DNA from: DATARH01 sp963705325
Lineage (GTDB): Bacteria; Pseudomonadota; Alphaproteobacteria; ATCC43930; CGMCC-115725
DNA length: 64,000 bases
Direction of reading: 5' to 3'
Assembly: GCA_963705325.1 (NCBI GenBank)
Contig: OY970069.1
Span: forward strand, 806,001 to 870,000
The notes under the pieces: model-generated
Seen by the model: the letters and a program-made list of their open reading frames with translations, nothing else
What the model was told of the DNA's origin: nothing
The model's database searches: none
Translations under genes and position numbers: made by a program
Shown: one piece after another, positions 62,038 to 64,000 of the stretch
Layout of the letters: every line of letters begins with the position of its first letter
Position numbering within the stretch: position 1 is the first letter of the stretch

Positions 62038-63087
62038 ATGTCTGTATACGGCGACCTGCTCGCGTCGATTGACCGGTTGCGCGGCGCGCGAGTGCTGTGC
62101 ATCGGCGATGTGATGCTTGACCATTACGTTTATGGTGAATCCGACCGGCTGTCGCCCGAGGCGCCGGTACCGGTGCTGGCGATCGACAGCGAAACTCATA
62201 GTCTCGGCGGCGCGGGCAACGTACTGCGCAATCTGGCCGCGCTTGGCGCGGCAACGTCGTTCGTCTCGGTTGTCGGCAATGATCTCGCGGGACGCGAGGT
62301 CGAGAGTCTGCTTGCAGAACTCAATGGCGCGGAAATCCACGTGCTGGTCCAGCCGCAGCGGGTGACGACGGTCAAAACTCGGTTCATCGCGTTGAACCAG
62401 CACCTGTTGCGTGCCGACCGGGAGAGCGCGGCGCCGCTCGGCCCCTATATTCGCGACGATCTGATCCGCCTGGTTCGCGAGCTCGTCACCAGTCACGGCG
62501 TCGTTGCCATCTCGGATTACGCCAAGGGCCTGCTGGCTGACGGGATCGCGCTCGAAATCATCAAGACCGCACAAGAAGCCGGCGCGAAAGTTGTCGTTGA
62601 GCCGAAGGGCGGCGATCATATCCGTTATCGTGGCGCCGACGTGCTGATGCCGAGCCGGCGCGAGCTGGCGCAGGCCACGGGGTTGCCGGTGGCGACAGCT
62701 GGCGAGGTCGCGGCTGCCGCCCGGTCGCTAATCGAGCGCTGTGGACTTGGCGCGGTGTTTGTGTTGCTCGGCCGCGACGGGGCGGTGCTAGTTGAGCCGC
62801 GGCAAGTCACGGCGCTCGCCGCTGGCGTGGTGGCCGATGTGTACGATCCGGGCGGGGTTGAAGACGCCGCGCTCGCGGTGCTCGCCGCTGGTCTCGGTGC
62901 CGGATTGCCGCTCGCTGCGGCGGCGAGTCTAGCTGGGCTCGCGGCGGGTATCGCCGGAACAAAGAGCGGCGTGGCGGTCGCCTCCGCCAGCGAATTTTCC
63001 GCCGTGCTCGCGAGCGCGGTGCGTTCAGAAAGGGCCGGTGCTGCCTTGCGGGTCGAGATGACGCCGCAGGCGCGTCGCGGCCGCTAG
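62038..63087 (+). CDS. PfkB-family heptose-7-phosphate kinase-like protein, altered catalytic loop
   Basis: A 349-residue PfkB-family kinase whose closest type is the HldE/RfaE kinase domain (D-glycero-D-manno-heptose 7-phosphate). The start (RVLCIGDVMLDHYVYGESDR, then LSPEAPVPVLAIDSE and LGGAGNVLRNLAALG) matches well. The ATP-site motif, normally D-x-T/S-G-A-G-D, here reads DPGGVED at residues 270-276. The catalytic Asp276 is kept, but the GAG anion hole has become GVE. The nucleotidyltransferase domain of bifunctional HldE is absent. It may still be active, or it may be a drifting copy. Adjacent to the Smr gene; overlaps mmcB (convergent) by 63 bases. Confidence 0.82.
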   Translation: MSVYGDLLASIDRLRGARVLCIGDVMLDHYVYGESDRLSPEAPVPVLAIDSETHSLGGAGNVLRNLAALGAATSFVSVVGNDLAGREVESLLAELNGAEIHVLVQPQRVTTVKTRFIALNQHLLRADRESAAPLGPYIRDDLIRLVRELVTSHGVVAISDYAKGLLADGIALEIIKTAQEAGAKVVVEPKGGDHIRYRGADVLMPSRRELAQATGLPVATAGEVAAAARSLIERCGLGAVFVLLGRDGAVLVEPRQVTALAAGVVADVYDPGGVEDAALAVLAAGLGAGLPLAAAASLAGLAAGIAGTKSGVAVASASEFSAVLASAVRSERAGAALRVEMTPQARRGR

Positions 63088-63507
63088 AGCAAAACGTAAA
63101 GTGAGCGCTTTCCGCCTTGCGGGCGCTAGCGCGCCCGTCGCGCCGTTGCGGATCAGCGCTGCGGCAAACGCATCTGCCACTATGAGGCCACATTCCTCAG
63201 GGATGAGCGTCGTGGGAAAACCGCTTGGCACGGCAAAATAGAAACGATCGGCGAATTCGCGATAATCGGGCCACTTGCGATCGGTGCGGAAATCGGCGAC
63301 CGAGCTCTTGATCTCGACGATAATCAGATCGCCGCCGCGTCCGAGTGCCAGAATGTCCGCGCGGCGTCCGTTGGCGAGTGGGAATTCAAGCAGGCTGGCG
63401 TAACCAAGCTGCTGGAGCGTGCGGCAGATCCCGCGGGCAAGAAGTGGGGCGGCAAGAGTTTCGTTCAACGGGATGGCTTCGGCGATGCCGTCGGGATCGT
63501 CAGTCAT
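63025..63507 (-). CDS. mmcB: MmcB family DNA repair protein
   Basis: A 160-residue protein of the alphaproteobacterial MmcB family, named for mitomycin C sensitivity in Caulobacter. The core GRRADILALGRGGDLIIVEI followed by KSSVADFRTDRKWPDY has the look of a PD-(D/E)xK nuclease, with an Asp and then E-x-K. FYFAVPSGFPTTLIPEECGL is a further family block. ATG 63507 gives the family start; the frame runs back to 63597. The 3' end overlaps the convergent heptose kinase gene by 63 bases. No SOS box was seen in the 29-base gap upstream. Confidence 0.88.
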   Translation of the reverse strand: MTDDPDGIAEAIPLNETLAAPLLARGICRTLQQLGYASLLEFPLANGRRADILALGRGGDLIIVEIKSSVADFRTDRKWPDYREFADRFYFAVPSGFPTTLIPEECGLIVADAFAAALIRNGATGALAPARRKALTLRFALAAATRLRRHLDPQGSTGPF

Positions 63508-63536
63508 GGTGCGGCTAGAGAATGAGGCTAGACAGC

Positions 63537-64000
63537 ATGAGGCGAGCGTTGGCGAAAGCGGGTTTTCTGCGAGAGGCGTGGAGGCTTGCATGGCCATATT
63601 GGCGATCGGAGGAAAAGTGGGCCGCGACGGGGCTGCTTGTTGGGGTTATCGCGCTCAATCTTTCCACGGTTTGGCTGAATGTCCGCTTTAATCTATGGAA
63701 CCGGGCTTTCTACGATGCGCTCCAAGAGTACGATTGGAGCGCGTTCTGGTGGCAATTCGGCGTGTTTTGCTTTCTTGCAGCTCTTTGGGTGTCGGCTGGA
63801 GTCTACCAACTTTATCTGAGCCAAATCCTACATATCCGATGGCGTCGGTGGCTGACTGAACGCGCACTGAAGGGCTGGCTCAGCAACCAGGCGTACTACC
63901 GCATTCAGATCCACCAGTCGACGACCGATAACCCTGACCAGCGTATCGCCGACGATCTCGACAGCTTCGCGTCATTGAGCCTGTCGCTGTCCATGGGCTT
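63537..64000 (+). CDS. SbmA/BacA-like ABC transporter, N-terminal part (truncated by window edge)
   Basis: The frame from ATG 63537 is open to the end of the window (154 codons). The translated part reads EAWRLAWPYWRSEEKWAATG, then a hydrophobic helix (LLVGVIALNLSTVWLNVRF), WNRAFYDALQEYDWSAFWWQ, a second helix, and IRWRRWLTERALKGWLSNQA with YYRIQ. This is the ABC_membrane_2 type domain of YddA/SbmA/BacA-like transporters, which move peptides or very-long-chain acyl compounds. AGG sits seven bases upstream of the ATG. An earlier in-frame ATG at 63522 is less likely. Divergent from mmcB. Confidence 0.85.
   Translation, partial: MRRALAKAGFLREAWRLAWPYWRSEEKWAATGLLVGVIALNLSTVWLNVRFNLWNRAFYDALQEYDWSAFWWQFGVFCFLAALWVSAGVYQLYLSQILHIRWRRWLTERALKGWLSNQAYYRIQIHQSTTDNPDQRIADDLDSFASLSLSLSMG

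Overview
The window is a compact, GC-rich (roughly 65% by eye) bacterial chromosome segment of alphaproteobacterial type. The evidence is the gene order: atpHAGDC without F0 genes, zapE-mdh-sucC-sucD, leuS-lptE-holA, mnmE-mnmG-rsmG-parA-parB, rho-hemJ-hemH-hemE, then PPDK regulator-maf-aroE-coaE-dnaQ, secB and a Tim44-like gene. Four-base ATGA/GTGA stop-start overlaps are everywhere. A Rhodospirillales-like lineage is my best guess from the protein flavour, not a proven placement. I recognised no rRNA, tRNA, CRISPR array, prophage or insertion sequence.

Layout. 1-2.7 kb: end of an M20 peptidase, a TIR protein with a membrane tail, and a diiron ferritin-like protein. 2.75-7.75 kb: a REP-like inverted repeat and the F1 ATP synthase operon. 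7.9-11.3 kb: a TetR regulator divergent from a very large DUF2339 membrane protein, sharing a perfect 18-bp palindrome. 11.3-20.9 kb: priA, DUF484-xerC, zapE-mdh-sucCD and an MFS transporter. 20.9-27.4 kb: accessory metabolism (biotin carrier, intradiol dioxygenase, acyl-CoA dehydrogenase plus APH-type kinase), two PAS-type proteins and an SOS-box promoter with no gene. 27.5-32.9 kb: a probable envelope-glycan region (GT39-like transferase, methyltransferase, and an operon of response regulator, glycosyltransferase, SGNH hydrolase and a 42-residue membrane protein). 33-39.8 kb: ribA with a degenerate RibB-like domain, yggS, a DUF3576 lipoprotein, leuS, lptE, holA. 39.7-45.6 kb: parB, parA, rsmG, mnmG, mnmE and a ferredoxin, with two parS sites. 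45.8-53.3 kb: a DUF255 thioredoxin-like protein, ogt, a quinone reductase, rho, and hemJ, hemH, hemE.

Between hemE and the PPDK-regulator gene (53282-53672) lies the probable chromosomal replication origin. This is the syntenic position of the Caulobacter origin. It has one near-consensus DnaA box, an AT-richer patch and four TTGAGG repeats, and the flanking genes point away from it on both sides. Two parS sites 9-12 kb away fit an origin-proximal centromere. The PPDK-regulator gene beside it carries an apparent one-base frameshift near its start. From 54.5 kb rightward: maf, aroE, coaE, dnaQ, secB, timA, then lutABC, an Smr protein, a heptose-7-phosphate kinase with an altered PfkB motif, mmcB, and the start of an SbmA/BacA-like transporter that runs off the window.

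No dedicated, clearly new multi-gene defence or metabolic system stands out. The best leads are the frameshift beside the origin and its repeats, the regulator-glycosyltransferase-SGNH operon, the orphan SOS promoter, the TIR-membrane protein, and the degenerate domains in RibA and the heptose kinase.
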